A stretch of DNA of 64,000 bases from Mucilaginibacter conchicola (GCF_003432115.1 NZ_QWDC01000002.1:806001-870000), one strand, 5' to 3'. Positions 8,964 through 17,761 are shown, numbered from the stretch's first letter. The notes: generated from the letters alone by a model not told the origin. Numbers and translations: made by a program.

Positions 8964-8971
8964 TACCTTTG
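8964..8971 (+). promoter_or_regulatory. Possible -7 promoter element of rlmI
   Basis: TACCTTTG matches TAnnTTTG and sits only four bases before the ATG at 8976. A matching TTTG at -33 is not seen. If used, transcription would begin at or within a few bases of the start codon. Confidence 0.4.
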
Positions 8972-8975
8972 CAGC

Positions 8976-10163
8976 ATGATCGACGTTGTATTAAAGAAAG
9001 GCAAAGAGAAAGCTGTATTACAAAGGCACCCGTGGGTATTTTCGGGCGCTATTGAGCATGTAAAGGGTAAACCCGCCAATGGCGAGGTGATCCGTTTGCT
9101 TGATGGTAAAAAAGCATTCCTGGCTTATGGTTTTTATAACGATCAATCGCGTGTGGCCGTGCGCTTGCTGGAGTGGGATGAGAACGTTGCGATTAATGAG
9201 GATTGGTTCCGTGCCAAAGTAAGGATGGCCGTTGCCGGTCGTGCTGATGTCTTGGGTGATGGACAAACGGATACCTGCCGTTTGATCTTCAGCGAATCCG
9301 ACTACTTACCCGGCCTCATCGTTGATAAATATGCTGACCATTTGGCGGTGCAGGTGCTTACCTCGGGCATCCAGAATGTGATGCCGGTGATCATCGATGA
9401 GCTGAATACGTTGCTTAAACCAACCAGCATCTTTGATAAAAGCGACGCCACCTCACGTGCACATGAGGGTTTAGAAACCTCAAATGTGCTGTTAGCCGGC
9501 ACCCATCCACCGGAGTTGGTAATGGTAAAAGAGAACGGCATCACCTATGGCATCAACATCGCCGAAGGCCAAAAATCGGGCTTTTATTGCGACCAGCGCG
9601 ATAATCGCCGCATACTGGCTCATTACGCCAAAGGCAAAAGCGTATTAGATTGCTTTTCTTATACCGGTGGTTTCAGTTTAAATGCATTCCGTAATGGTGC
9701 AGCATCAGTTACCAGTGTTGATAGTTCCGCATTGGCTATTGAAACGCTACAAGAAAACATCCGCCTAAATAACTTTGAGAGCGAAAAGCACACCGCCATT
9801 AAATCTGACGTGAACGCGCAATTGCGTAAGTTCAGAGATGAGGAAGCGAAGTTTGATATTATCGTATTAGATCCACCCAAATATGCACCATCGCGCTCGG
9901 CACTTGACAGGGCATCACGCGCTTATAAAGACCTTAACCGTATAGGCATGCAGCTACTGAACAGCGGAGGCCTGTTGGCTACTTTCTCCTGCTCGGGTGC
10001 CATGGATATGGAAACCTTTAAACAGGTACTGGCCTGGGCTGCTTTAGATGCAGGCAAACAGGTACAATTCATCTACCAGTTTAACCAGCCCGAAGACCAC
10101 CCCGTTAGGGCATCATTCCCCGAGGGTGAGTATTTGAAAGGTTTGCTTTGCCGCGTTTGGTGA
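8976..10163 (+). CDS. rlmI: Class I SAM-dependent rRNA methyltransferase, RlmI-like
   Basis: The 395-residue protein has an N-terminal PUA domain (HPWVFSGAIEHVKG near residue 15) and a C-terminal Rossmann methyltransferase domain with VLDCFSYTGGFSLNA as the SAM loop and LDPPKYAPS as the catalytic DPPK-type motif. By family it makes 5-methylcytosine in 23S rRNA, like E. coli RlmI, although substrate position cannot be confirmed here. Its stop lies 3 bp from the convergent terC stop. Confidence 0.9.
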   Translation: MIDVVLKKGKEKAVLQRHPWVFSGAIEHVKGKPANGEVIRLLDGKKAFLAYGFYNDQSRVAVRLLEWDENVAINEDWFRAKVRMAVAGRADVLGDGQTDTCRLIFSESDYLPGLIVDKYADHLAVQVLTSGIQNVMPVIIDELNTLLKPTSIFDKSDATSRAHEGLETSNVLLAGTHPPELVMVKENGITYGINIAEGQKSGFYCDQRDNRRILAHYAKGKSVLDCFSYTGGFSLNAFRNGAASVTSVDSSALAIETLQENIRLNNFESEKHTAIKSDVNAQLRKFRDEEAKFDIIVLDPPKYAPSRSALDRASRAYKDLNRIGMQLLNSGGLLATFSCSGAMDMETFKQVLAWAALDAGKQVQFIYQFNQPEDHPVRASFPEGEYLKGLLCRVW

Positions 10164-10166
10164 AGC

Positions 10167-10934
10167 TTACTTTTTAGTTGCAGCTTTCTTCTTATCTCGT
10201 TTTGAGCGCATTTTCAGGTTCAGCATCTCTACCAATACCGAGAAAGCCATAGCGAAGTAGATATAACCTTTAGGAATGTGTTGCTCAAAAGCCTCGGCTA
10301 AAAGCGACACACCTATTAACAACAGGAACGATAGCGCCAGCATTTTTACCGTAGGGTGCTTATTAACAAAGTTTGCCACGCTTGCTGATGACCACATCAT
10401 GATACCCACGGCAATCACCACGGCAGCCACCATGATCTCGATATGCTGGGCCATACCTACGGCAGTAATTACAGAGTCGAGCGAGAACACAATATCCAGC
10501 AGCATGATTTGAATGATGGTTCCCCAAAAAGAGTGCGCCTTAACATTGTCACCGCTTTCTTCGTCGCCTTCAATTTTATGATGGATCTCGGCAGTGCTTT
10601 TATAGATCAGGAATAAACCACCCACTATCAGGATCAGATCTCGGCCGGAGATGGCCAGTTTCTCTACCCAATCACCGTCACTCACACCTATCAAGCCCGA
10701 AATATTGAACAAGGGCGCAGTCAGTTTCATCACCCAACTAATAGCAAACAATAGGGCCACGCGGGTTACCATTGCCATGCCCAACCCCAGTTTACGGCCT
10801 TTATTCTGCTGTTCTTTAGGAAGTTTATCAGCGAGGATAGAGATGAATATCACGTTATCGATACCCAATACAATTTCCAGGAAAGTGAGCGTAACCAACG
10901 AGATCCAAGCCTCGGGATCGGTAAATAGTTCCAT
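10167..10934 (-). CDS. TerC-family integral membrane protein
   Basis: This 255-residue inner-membrane protein has the TerC hallmark motifs EIVLGIDNVIF near residue 19 and DIVFSLDSVITAVG near the middle. It has about seven membrane helices and a basic C-terminal tail (KRDKKKAATKK). TerC-like proteins are linked to metal-ion homeostasis, including manganese export and metal loading of secreted proteins. The open frame reaches back to a GTG at 10955, but the ATG at 10934 gives the usual MELFTDPEAW start and is preferred. Confidence 0.9.
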   Translation of the reverse strand: MELFTDPEAWISLVTLTFLEIVLGIDNVIFISILADKLPKEQQNKGRKLGLGMAMVTRVALLFAISWVMKLTAPLFNISGLIGVSDGDWVEKLAISGRDLILIVGGLFLIYKSTAEIHHKIEGDEESGDNVKAHSFWGTIIQIMLLDIVFSLDSVITAVGMAQHIEIMVAAVVIAVGIMMWSSASVANFVNKHPTVKMLALSFLLLIGVSLLAEAFEQHIPKGYIYFAMAFSVLVEMLNLKMRSKRDKKKAATKK

Positions 10935-10963
10935 GCAGATGTTTATTGTTGGCACTAAAATAC

Positions 10964-10993
10964 AAAACCCCTGCCGATGTGGGCAAGGGGTTT
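10964..10993 (-). terminator. Terminator of the upstream sigma-factor operon
   Basis: AAAACCCCTGCC pairs with GGCAAGGGGTTT, with one bulged base. On the minus strand the hairpin is followed by TTTTGTATTTT. It lies 137 bp beyond the stop of the gene at 11130 and just before terC. Confidence 0.65.
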
Positions 10994-11018
10994 GTTATTT
11001 TCTTACTTTCAACTATTT

Positions 11019-11110
11019 CATTGCGATCCGCCGGCTGGCGGAGAAGCAATCTCGTCGCATGCACGGGAACGCGAGGAGATTGCCGCGTCGCTATCGCTCC
11101 TCGCAATGAC
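11019..11110. repeat. 92-bp palindromic repeat (CATTGCGA/TCGCAATG family)
   Basis: The outer arms are CATTGCGA and TCGCAATGAC. Inside lie CCGCCGGCTGGCGG, a small palindrome, and arms GCAATCTC / GAGATTGC. This is the intact reference copy for the interrupted element at 49565-49706, with which it shares most of its length. Confidence 0.85.
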
Positions 11111-11129
11111 ATAGAAGGGTTGGCGTATC

Positions 11130-12473
11130 TTACTTAAACTGTATATCTGCAAACCTTGCGGTTACCACTACATTGGGGCCGCTGTTGTTTTTACCCACGT
11201 AGCCTTTGTAGGTTTTGGTTTGCGACCATCCCTTTTCCTCATCAGTTGGGGTTTTGGCGGTTACTTTCACCTTATCCTCATCAAAGTTAAAGCTGCCCAG
11301 GCGCGTGGTTATATCAAAATTGAACGATTGGTTAAAGTCCAGATCAATTTTAGTGTTTGAGGCGTTGATGTTCAGGTTTTTTACCGATTTATCAATACCG
11401 GCAATGCTTAAACCATCACCAAACTTCACATTGATATCGGCAGAGGTTTTCAGTTTATCAATGCTTACATCAGAGAAACTGAATGATGCTGCGCTGTTAT
11501 CAATAGTACCCACTTTAAACTTGCTGAACTCCACTTTCAACTGCTCGCCGTTGTAGAAAGCGATAGTTGATGGGTTATCTTTTGAAAATTTGATAGATAC
11601 ATTGTTCTGCGCGTTGGTTAATTGTTGCGCTGTAAGCGAACCAAACTGCAGCTTTAAAGTAGTTTTGCCGCTTAAGTTTGGTAAAGTAACCGAGCCGAAC
11701 CTGTTAGTGATATCCAAAGCATTACCTGCCGGCATATAAACATTATAGTCAATGCTCATATCCTGCTGCGTGTTGTTGCGGCCATGCTGGTTGCTCCAGG
11801 TTTTGGTACGGAACGACACCACCGAGCCATTTTTGCTATCAATAATACTGGTACCTTCCAGCATTTCATCAACCAGGCTGGCATCTGCCGATGAAAACTT
11901 CATGGTAACATCAACCTTAAACTCGTTCTTGTTCCAGGTATTCACGTGGATCTTACCAAACTGATTGCTTATCTGCAGCACATCGTTGCCATCAACACTA
12001 TAGCTTTTGCTGTAGGTTTTTGTTTTTTCTGTGATCTCGCCGCTGGCTACTTTCCGGCGGTATTCCTCGTCAGATAGTTTATTGCCGTTGTCGAAATTAA
12101 AACTGCCCTGCGGGATAAGGTTGTTAAAGTTATCAGAGAAATCTTTCCCAAAGTCCTTCCCGAAATCCTTATTAAAGTTTTTATCAAAATCTTTGAACTG
12201 CGCGCTGAATTTCTTGTTAAAGTCCTTCATCGTAAGGTTCATTTTCTTGCTTTGCTCGGCAGATAGCTTAGCCATCTTCTTGCTCAGGTCGGCCATTTTT
12301 GTGTTAAGCTTAGCCATGCTTTTGTTAAACTCCGCCGAATTAAAGTCTTTATTGTAGTTGAGGTTCTCTGGCGGTAGTGGTGGCTCGGGCGGGTTTACTT
12401 GTGCATGCGCGCCGGAACCTGCAGCCAGTACAGCAATGATGGCTATAAAGGCTATGTTAAATGCTTTTTTCAT
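11130..12473 (-). CDS. Secreted protein with DUF4097-like beta-solenoid domain, in a sigma-factor operon
   Basis: The 447-residue product has a signal peptide ending AGSGAHAQ (about residue 25). A Lys/Asp/Phe-rich helical part follows (about 40-120) with irregular repeats of the type KDFxKDF. Residues about 165-440 are strand-rich with regular Asn/Ile/Leu turns, as in DUF4097 or adhesin-like beta-solenoids of Bacteroidota. The exact function is unknown and a surface location is likely. It overlaps the preceding anti-sigma-like gene by 17 bp, so it belongs to the same operon and may be that system's output or sensor. Confidence 0.7.
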   Translation of the reverse strand: MKKAFNIAFIAIIAVLAAGSGAHAQVNPPEPPLPPENLNYNKDFNSAEFNKSMAKLNTKMADLSKKMAKLSAEQSKKMNLTMKDFNKKFSAQFKDFDKNFNKDFGKDFGKDFSDNFNNLIPQGSFNFDNGNKLSDEEYRRKVASGEITEKTKTYSKSYSVDGNDVLQISNQFGKIHVNTWNKNEFKVDVTMKFSSADASLVDEMLEGTSIIDSKNGSVVSFRTKTWSNQHGRNNTQQDMSIDYNVYMPAGNALDITNRFGSVTLPNLSGKTTLKLQFGSLTAQQLTNAQNNVSIKFSKDNPSTIAFYNGEQLKVEFSKFKVGTIDNSAASFSFSDVSIDKLKTSADINVKFGDGLSIAGIDKSVKNLNINASNTKIDLDFNQSFNFDITTRLGSFNFDEDKVKVTAKTPTDEEKGWSQTKTYKGYVGKNNSGPNVVVTARFADIQFK

Positions 12474-13032
12474 GTTGTTGGTTCTTACTGTCGTTAAACT
12501 GTTGAATTACACTCAGCTGCTGGTTTAGCACTTCGGTTTGTATTTGCAAGTTCCGGATCATTGCACGTAATACACGCTCCTGGTTGGGCGAAGTGGCTAA
12601 CTCAGCATTTAATTTTTTGTAGATAGACTGCATCCTGGTGATCTCGCCGTTAAACTCCTCGTATAACTGCGGATCAAATTTTGCGATCTGTTTAAGTTCG
12701 TTTTTCTGGGTTTCGATAACCGATACCAGGTGTACCTGTTGCTTGGCATAGGTTGGGTTAATATCGGCAAGGTCAACACCGTTGTTGGCCGGCTTTAATG
12801 TTTTCAGATAAATACCGAAACCAATACCCATCACCACAATAACTGATGCGGCAACTTTTAGCACAAAGCCCAGCGAGAAGGTTTTTGCTTCGCGCTTTTT
12901 AGGTAATTGCGCATGTTGCTCGTCAAATGCATCAAGCTCTTTGGCAATGTTTGCCCATATATCGGCACGCGGCTCCAGGTCGTCAAACTCCTCGCGGTTC
13001 TGGCTAATAAAATCTTCCAAACGCTTGCTCAT
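12457..13032 (-). CDS. Putative membrane-anchored anti-sigma factor
   Basis: This 191-residue protein has an N-terminal acidic cytoplasmic part (about 1-50, with FISQNREEFDDLEPRADIW), one membrane helix at about 55-75, and a periplasmic helical, coiled-coil-like part (about 85-185). The layout fits a single-pass anti-sigma factor. No zinc-binding HxxxCxxC motif is present. The start overlaps the sigma-factor stop by 4 bp (ATGA), which indicates translational coupling and supports the partnership. Recognition is by topology and context. Confidence 0.65.
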   Translation of the reverse strand: MSKRLEDFISQNREEFDDLEPRADIWANIAKELDAFDEQHAQLPKKREAKTFSLGFVLKVAASVIVVMGIGFGIYLKTLKPANNGVDLADINPTYAKQQVHLVSVIETQKNELKQIAKFDPQLYEEFNGEITRMQSIYKKLNAELATSPNQERVLRAMIRNLQIQTEVLNQQLSVIQQFNDSKNQQHEKSI

Positions 13033-13589
13033 TTTTTTATTCCTTTCCTCATCAAAATTTCGCCCAGTTTTCTTTTTGCTCTTAAAAACTGTGTGCGTGA
13101 TGTGTTTTCGCTGATGTTTAAAATTTGCCCTATTTCTTCGTGGTCGTACCCCTCTAACAGGTATAGTGATAGTACCACGCGGTAGCCTTCGGGCAGTTCT
13201 TTCATGGCTTCCTTTATTTGTGCTACCTGGTATTGTACATCCTCATCGTCCCATGGCTCTTCGTCGGGTACATTGTCCAGGTGGCCGTCTTCTATTTCTA
13301 CAAACTCTAACCTCCGTTTGCGCAAAAGGTTGATAGAGCGGTTCACTACTATCTGCTTTAGCCACAGGCCAAATGTGGTATCCTGCCTAAAATCCTTCAG
13401 CTTGTTAAAAGCATCGGTAAAAGATTCCTGCAGAACATCCTCGGCCTCGCCAATGTTGCCCGTTATCCTAAAGGCAACGTTCAGCATCGCTTTAGCATAT
13501 AGCCGGTAAAGCTCATAGCAGGCTTTTTTACTGCCCTGCTTGCACTCTACTACCAGATTGTAATGTTTATCTACGTATACAGCTTCCAA
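13029..13589 (-). CDS. ECF-type RNA polymerase sigma-70 factor
   Basis: The 186-residue protein has region 2 (AMLNVAFRITGNIGEAEDVLQESFTDAF, about 35-65) and region 4 (LPEGYRVVLSLYLLEGYDHEEIGQILNIS, about 125-155), with no region 3, as expected for an extracytoplasmic-function sigma factor. It is the first gene of a three-gene overlapping operon with the anti-sigma-like gene and the secreted DUF4097-like gene. Its own promoter was not recognised in the 166-bp upstream spacer, which holds repeat-like text. Confidence 0.9.
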   Translation of the reverse strand: MEAVYVDKHYNLVVECKQGSKKACYELYRLYAKAMLNVAFRITGNIGEAEDVLQESFTDAFNKLKDFRQDTTFGLWLKQIVVNRSINLLRKRRLEFVEIEDGHLDNVPDEEPWDDEDVQYQVAQIKEAMKELPEGYRVVLSLYLLEGYDHEEIGQILNISENTSRTQFLRAKRKLGEILMRKGIKK

Positions 13590-13755
13590 AATTGTTGACA
13601 GGTTTCAGGTTAAATGACGCAGGGCATTCAACAACGTTGCATGAGGAGTGAAAAAAATGTGTGGGAAAAATGAATTTGACCGCTGATTTATAGGATTTAA
13701 GGATTACATGATTATAACTCAACACAAATACAGATCAGGAAACCTTTAAATCAAG

Positions 13756-14286
13756 CTAATCATGGTTCAAAAAACCATCGATTGTTTCCACAGCCCGCTC
13801 ATACCTTTCCGGGCCGGTGCCTGATATTACTTTATAATTAGCATTTAAAGCTTGCAGCTCTTTGTGCCAAACATCCATGAAATGTTCGCGCAGGTGGGGA
13901 AAATCTCGCAGAGGATCATCCTGCCAGGGCAGGTCAATGTCTAAGAGCAGGTAAAGATCGTAGGGGTGTTTGGGTAATTCATCCAGCACTTCTTGCGGGG
14001 ATGAACCAAAGATCTGGTCGCTCCAGATCTTTACCGTAATGAAAGTGGTATCACAGATGAGCAGTTTATTTGCCTGCGGTTCCATTTCTTTTTCCAAAGC
14101 CAACTGGCCGTAGAACATATTGATCTCATCCTGCCAGGTAGGTGGTTCTGTAAGCTTTTCGCAGTAACCGCGGGCATATTCGGGCACCCAAACGGTTTGG
14201 TAATGTTTAGCCAAAAATGCCGACATGGTTGATTTACCCGTAGACTCGGGGCCTACTACTGCTATTTTGATGATGTTTGATGTCAT
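13756..14286 (-). CDS. NadR-type nicotinamide riboside kinase (P-loop ATPase)
   Basis: The 176-residue protein has a Walker A loop GPESTGKST at residues 12-20, then YARGYCEKL, and a Walker B-like LLICDTTFI. This matches the kinase domain of NadR without its HTH and adenylyltransferase domains. It probably phosphorylates nicotinamide riboside taken up by PnuC, encoded immediately upstream. The frame extends to 14319, but the ATG at 14286, 5 bp after the pnuC stop, gives the normal N-terminus. The last codons and stop lie in repeat-like text (AACCATGATTAG). Confidence 0.85.
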   Translation of the reverse strand: MTSNIIKIAVVGPESTGKSTMSAFLAKHYQTVWVPEYARGYCEKLTEPPTWQDEINMFYGQLALEKEMEPQANKLLICDTTFITVKIWSDQIFGSSPQEVLDELPKHPYDLYLLLDIDLPWQDDPLRDFPHLREHFMDVWHKELQALNANYKVISGTGPERYERAVETIDGFLNHD

Positions 14287-14291
14287 TGATC

Positions 14292-14897
14292 TTAATTCTG
14301 AGGCTGCTGCTGCTTCCAATCTTTACGCCAGTCGATGTAACCGATTGTTGCGATCACTGCGTAGCTGGCATACATGATAGCCGTAAGGTGCAGGTCTTTT
14401 AAAATGTAAACGCCTACATATATCACATCCACAAATACCCATATCAGCCAGTTCTCTAAAACCTTGCGCGCCAAAAAAACCTGTGCCACCAAACTGCAGG
14501 CAGCTAAAAAGCTATCCAGATAAGGGTATGATGCCGGTGTATATTTCAGTATCGACCCCAATACAAAGGTAAACAGTAAAACGGCAGCTATTGACAGCCA
14601 AATCTCACGATTAACGATGCGTTTTATAGGGACTTTGTTTTCTGTGGGTGCATGGCTCCAAAACCACCAGCCGTAGATATTCATGGCCAGGAAGTAAAAC
14701 TGCAGGCCCATATCGGCAAAAAGCCGGGCCTCAAAAAATATAAAGATGTAAAGTGAAACGCTGATTATTGCGAAAGGCCAGTTCCAGATATTGTTTTTGG
14801 CCGCGAGGTACACGCAAAGCAACCCGGTTATAACGGCTACTACCTCAATAACGGTTTGATGCTGCCACCAAACCTGCAATGCATGGAAAATTTGCAT
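14292..14897 (-). CDS. pnuC: Nicotinamide riboside transporter PnuC
   Basis: The 201-residue inner-membrane protein has about seven helices and the PnuC signatures WNWPFAIISVSLYIFIFFEARLF-like text near residue 37 and NWLIWVFVDVIYVGVYILK near residue 155. It imports nicotinamide riboside for NAD synthesis. The following gene encodes the matching kinase, 5 bp away, which supports this substrate over thiamine. I found no TPP or NAD riboswitch signature in the 100-bp leader, which instead holds an inverted repeat. Confidence 0.92.
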   Translation of the reverse strand: MQIFHALQVWWQHQTVIEVVAVITGLLCVYLAAKNNIWNWPFAIISVSLYIFIFFEARLFADMGLQFYFLAMNIYGWWFWSHAPTENKVPIKRIVNREIWLSIAAVLLFTFVLGSILKYTPASYPYLDSFLAACSLVAQVFLARKVLENWLIWVFVDVIYVGVYILKDLHLTAIMYASYAVIATIGYIDWRKDWKQQQPQN

Positions 14898-14913
14898 GCG
14901 TAAATATAGGATT

Positions 14914-15001
14914 AGTTGGCAGTAGCCAGTGTGCGGTTTGCAGTGATTTTCTAATAGTGAACCTCGCCCAACTGCCTACTGCAAACTAAGAACTGCCAAC
15001 T
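14914..15001. repeat. Inverted repeat between pnuC and the small HMA-like gene
   Basis: AGTTGGCAGT (14914-14923) is exactly complementary to ACTGCCAACT (14992-15001), and a second pair GTTTGCAGT / ACTGCAAAC is nested inside. The right arm reaches the stop codon of the gene at 15001. Confidence 0.75.
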
Positions 15002-15216
15002 CAATAAGGCAGTTCCTCGCACATATAACCGGCCACATTTAGCGCATGGCTAATGGTTTGCGGCTCGAGGCCCTGGCTTACTACGCGCAGGATGTTGTCG
15101 CAATCTTCCAAGTCGAAGTTGTACTGTTTAATGTCTTTCATGGCTGATAGCATTATCTGAACACGGCCGGCATCCTGCTGGCTGGCTACGCTTGTTTTAA
15201 ATATCAGTACGTCCAT
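15001..15216 (-). CDS. Small HMA-fold-like protein without CxxC
   Basis: The 71-residue protein (MDVLIFKTSVASQQDAGRV...) has the strand-helix-strand-strand-helix-strand length and pattern of heavy-metal-associated domains, with the metal-binding CxxC replaced by ASQQ. It may therefore be a ligand- or protein-binding domain and not a metal carrier; this is inference. The frame extends to 15261, but the ATG at 15216 is the better start. It has no obvious operon partner. Confidence 0.6.
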   Translation of the reverse strand: MDVLIFKTSVASQQDAGRVQIMLSAMKDIKQYNFDLEDCDNILRVVSQGLEPQTISHALNVAGYMCEELPY

Positions 15217-15354
15217 AGTGTTTAGTTTAGTAGAGGTGTATGTTTTATTTAAGATCGCCACGCCGAACTTATCGCTTTACCCTGTGTGGTTTTGACCTGC
15301 TTGTGGGGTGCTGAAATAAATTCAGCATGACGTTTCTTATTTTTTTAAAGAGTA

Positions 15355-15741
15355 TTACTCTGCTTTTTGTTGATGGGTTTCAGGGGCAGCCTGTTGCTCG
15401 GTGAAACCTCTGCTCCAATCGCCACGGCGTTTTCCCCAGCCGCAACGGTCTTGCCATTGTTCTTTGAAACGGGCACGCTCATCGGGGCTCATGTTCCTGA
15501 ATTTTTCTTCCATCATGCGTTTTTTACGCATCCACGGGGCACCACCGCCACCGCGCGGGCCACCAAAACCAAATAATATCTTACTTAGTACAAAAATGCC
15601 CATAGCCTGCCAGTAGTTTATTGTAGTTACGTGTAGTATATCGGGCAATAAGGCGTTCCACAATAGCATTAGTGCTAAGCTCATTACCGCCAATATCCCG
15701 GCGAAGCAGAACGGCATTAATATAAATTTTGCTTTTCTCAT
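15355..15741 (-). CDS. Small membrane protein in a sigma-factor operon
   Basis: The 128-residue protein has two hydrophobic helices (about 7-30 and 40-60), a Gly/Arg/Pro-rich linker (FGGPRGGGGAPW), and a basic cytoplasmic tail with an MSPDERARFKEQW helix. The function is not recognised. It starts 15 bp after the ECF sigma-factor stop, so it may act as a small regulator of that sigma factor or be its target. Confidence 0.75.
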   Translation of the reverse strand: MRKAKFILMPFCFAGILAVMSLALMLLWNALLPDILHVTTINYWQAMGIFVLSKILFGFGGPRGGGGAPWMRKKRMMEEKFRNMSPDERARFKEQWQDRCGWGKRRGDWSRGFTEQQAAPETHQQKAE

Positions 15742-15756
15742 GATCTCTCTATGTCT

Positions 15757-16329
15757 TTAATATTCTGTTATCTCTTTGTACAATTGCTTTAGCCTGTTGC
15801 GCAGGTGCAGTACTGCATAGCGTTTGCGCGATACCAGGGTATTCACATTTTCGCCGGTACGTTTGGCAATTTCCTCGTACGGAATATCATCCAGCTCGTG
15901 CCATACAAAAACCTGGCGCTGGTTCTCGGGCAGCTCATCAAGCGCCTCAAAAAGCTGTTCCCAAAAAAGGTTGCGGATGTATTCGGTCTCTGGAGTTGCT
16001 GCCTCCTGCAGAAGGATGCCGGCAAAATCGGGGTCGTCGCCTTCTTCGTCATTGGCAGGCGAAAGATCATCTAACAAGCTTTCTTTATGTTTTTTATGCT
16101 TATCGAGTATCTTGTTGCGTGCCACGCGGTAAAGCCAGGCCCCGGTTTGTTCAATTGTACTGGTATCAACCACATTGCTGAACTGATACCAAACATCCTG
16201 CAGTATGTCTTCGGCATCGGCATCGTTCTTTACCCTTTTGCGGATAAAACCCAACAGGCTCTTACCATACGATGCTATCGTTTGTATGATGTGGCTGTTT
16301 TTATCCTGGGGCATTGCTACGATTTCCAA
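15757..16329 (-). CDS. ECF-type RNA polymerase sigma factor
   Basis: The 190-residue protein has sigma region 2 (VKNDADAEDILQDVWYQFSN, about 38-57) and region 4 (LPENQRQVFVWHELDDIPYEEIAKRTGENVNTLVSRKRYAVLHLR, seen in parts, about 125-170). It is followed in the same operon by a two-helix membrane protein that could control it. The start may be the ATG at 16329 or the one at 16314 (MPQDKNSH); the sequence does not decide. Confidence 0.88.
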   Translation of the reverse strand: MEIVAMPQDKNSHIIQTIASYGKSLLGFIRKRVKNDADAEDILQDVWYQFSNVVDTSTIEQTGAWLYRVARNKILDKHKKHKESLLDDLSPANDEEGDDPDFAGILLQEAATPETEYIRNLFWEQLFEALDELPENQRQVFVWHELDDIPYEEIAKRTGENVNTLVSRKRYAVLHLRNRLKQLYKEITEY

Positions 16330-16422
16330 CTTTGTACGTTTTATAAAGGTAAGGACGACTGTGCCTTTAAAACATTTTAAAGTTTTTTAATTTTTTTGAA
16401 TGAGAAGGAGCGGGTTGTCGGT

Positions 16423-16501
16423 GCGGGAGCGGGATAGCCAATGGAATATGTGATATGTCGGGAGATAGAAGAGTCGGCTGTAAAAACATTCCCGCTCCCG
16501 C
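16423..16501. repeat. GC-rich inverted repeat
   Basis: GCGGGAGCGGGA (16423-16434) is exactly complementary to TCCCGCTCCCGC (16490-16501). It lies between a divergent sigma factor and the CoA-binding gene, in otherwise AT-rich DNA. Confidence 0.75.
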
Positions 16502-16559
16502 TCCCAACTCTCGCACTCCTAATTCAAACCAATCTTGTACCTTGCCTGTTATTATATTT

Positions 16560-16925
16560 ATGGCTGATAAAAAAACACTGATACTTGGCGCAACGCCTGA
16601 TCCAAGCCGTTATGCTTACCTGGCCGCCAACAGGCTTACCGGCGCAGGGCATACCATTGTTAACGTGGGGATAAAAACCGGCGAAGTGGCCGGCGTAGCT
16701 ATCGAGAAACCGGAGACCATCCACACCGATATTGATACCATTACCTTGTATGTTGGCCCGCAAAACCAGGTAGCTTTATATGATTATATCATCAAAACCA
16801 AACCTAAGCGTATCATCTTTAATCCCGGTACGGAAAACTCCGAATTACGCCGCATGGCGCACGAGAACGGCATTTCTACCGATTATGCCTGCACGCTGGT
16901 ATTATTATCAATAGGCCAATATTGA
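16560..16925 (+). CDS. CoA-binding domain protein
   Basis: The 121-residue cytoplasmic protein is a single Rossmann-like CoA-binding domain. It opens with KTLILGATPDPSRYAYLAANRL, and IVNVGIKTGEVAG is followed by the strand and loop IIFNPGTENSEL near residue 90. Such stand-alone domains resemble succinyl-CoA synthetase alpha N-termini; the biological role is unknown. The frame opens at 16455 in repeat DNA, but the ATG at 16560 begins the domain directly and is chosen. Confidence 0.8.
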   Translation: MADKKTLILGATPDPSRYAYLAANRLTGAGHTIVNVGIKTGEVAGVAIEKPETIHTDIDTITLYVGPQNQVALYDYIIKTKPKRIIFNPGTENSELRRMAHENGISTDYACTLVLLSIGQY

Positions 16926-16999
16926 TGATACCGAAAACCGCAATAGGTTATCATATCATTAAATGACATTTCATTAGAACAAAAAGTGATATCTGCTCT

Positions 17000-17007
17000 T
17001 ATATTTG
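17000..17007 (+). promoter_or_regulatory. Possible -7 promoter element of sodA
   Basis: TATATTTG matches TAnnTTTG, 43 bp upstream of the sodA start. No clear TTTG was found 19-21 bp further upstream. Confidence 0.4.
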
Positions 17008-17050
17008 CTACGTCACATACGATTACATTTAACCATTAAATTTAAATATT

Positions 17051-17662
17051 ATGGCATTTACCCTACCGGCGTTACCTTACGCTACCGACGCCCTTGAACC
17101 ACACATTGATAAAGCTACTATGGAAATTCACCATGGTAAACACCATCAGGCTTATGTAACCAACTTAAACAAAGCTTTAGAAGGTAAGCCTGAGGCTGAT
17201 GCGAAAATTGAAGATATCATCAAGAATATATCAAAATACCCTGCTGCAGTACGCAACAACGGCGGTGGCCATTACAACCACTCTTTGTTCTGGACTTTGC
17301 TTTCTCCAAGCGGCGGTGGCGAGCCTACGGGCCCGTTAGCTGATGCTATCAAAAGCACTTTCGGTTCATTTGCCGATTTCAAAACCAAAGTATCTGAAGC
17401 TGGTGCAACCCGTTTCGGTTCTGGCTGGGCATGGTTAATTGTTGGTGCTGATAAAAAATTAGCAGTAACATCAACCCCTAACCAGGATAACCCATTAATG
17501 GATATTGCCGAAGTAAAAGGTACACCTATCCTGGGTATCGACGTTTGGGAGCACGCTTACTACTTGAAATACCAAAACCGTCGCCCTGATTATTTAGCTG
17601 CTATCTGGAATGTGATCAACTGGAACCACGTTTCTGAATTATACGCTAAAGCAATAGCATAA
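17051..17662 (+). CDS. sodA: Superoxide dismutase, Fe/Mn family (Mn-type features)
   Basis: This 203-residue enzyme converts superoxide to hydrogen peroxide and oxygen. Metal ligands are visible: H27 in MEIHHGKHH, the His of [10 protein letters not shown], and the Asp and His of [10 protein letters not shown]. The text GGGHYNHS and NQDNPLM, which includes the active-site Gln in the C-terminal half, resembles manganese enzymes more than iron ones. There is no signal peptide, so it is cytoplasmic. It is monocistronic, followed by two hairpins. Confidence 0.95.
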   Translation: MAFTLPALPYATDALEPHIDKATMEIHHGKHHQAYVTNLNKALEGKPEADAKIEDIIKNISKYPAAVRNNGGGHYNHSLFWTLLSPSGGGEPTGPLADAIKSTFGSFADFKTKVSEAGATRFGSGWAWLIVGADKKLAVTSTPNQDNPLMDIAEVKGTPILGIDVWEHAYYLKYQNRRPDYLAAIWNVINWNHVSELYAKAIA

Positions 17663-17664
17663 TT

Positions 17665-17700
17665 AAACCCCACCTCCCCTTCCCTGAAGGGGAGGGCTTT
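17665..17700 (+). repeat. CCCC...CTGAAGGGG palindrome after sodA
   Basis: The element reads CCTCCCCTTCCCTGAAGGGG and belongs to the CCCCTGAAGGGG family seen at 20207, 33823 and 43639. It starts two bases after the sodA stop codon and could add to termination. Confidence 0.6.
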
Positions 17701-17708
17701 AAAATATG

Positions 17709-17739
17709 AAGCGGCAGGTAAACAATCTGCCGCTTTTTT
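17709..17739 (+). terminator. Terminator of sodA
   Basis: AAGCGGCAG and CTGCCGCTT form a 9-bp stem followed by a run of T residues, 50 bp after the sodA stop. Confidence 0.85.
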
Positions 17740-17761
17740 ATTTACTAATATTACACAACTT

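Noticed and set aside
14898..15000. TPP or NAD riboswitch before pnuC
   Set aside because: No conserved riboswitch core was found; the leader is a simple inverted repeat.
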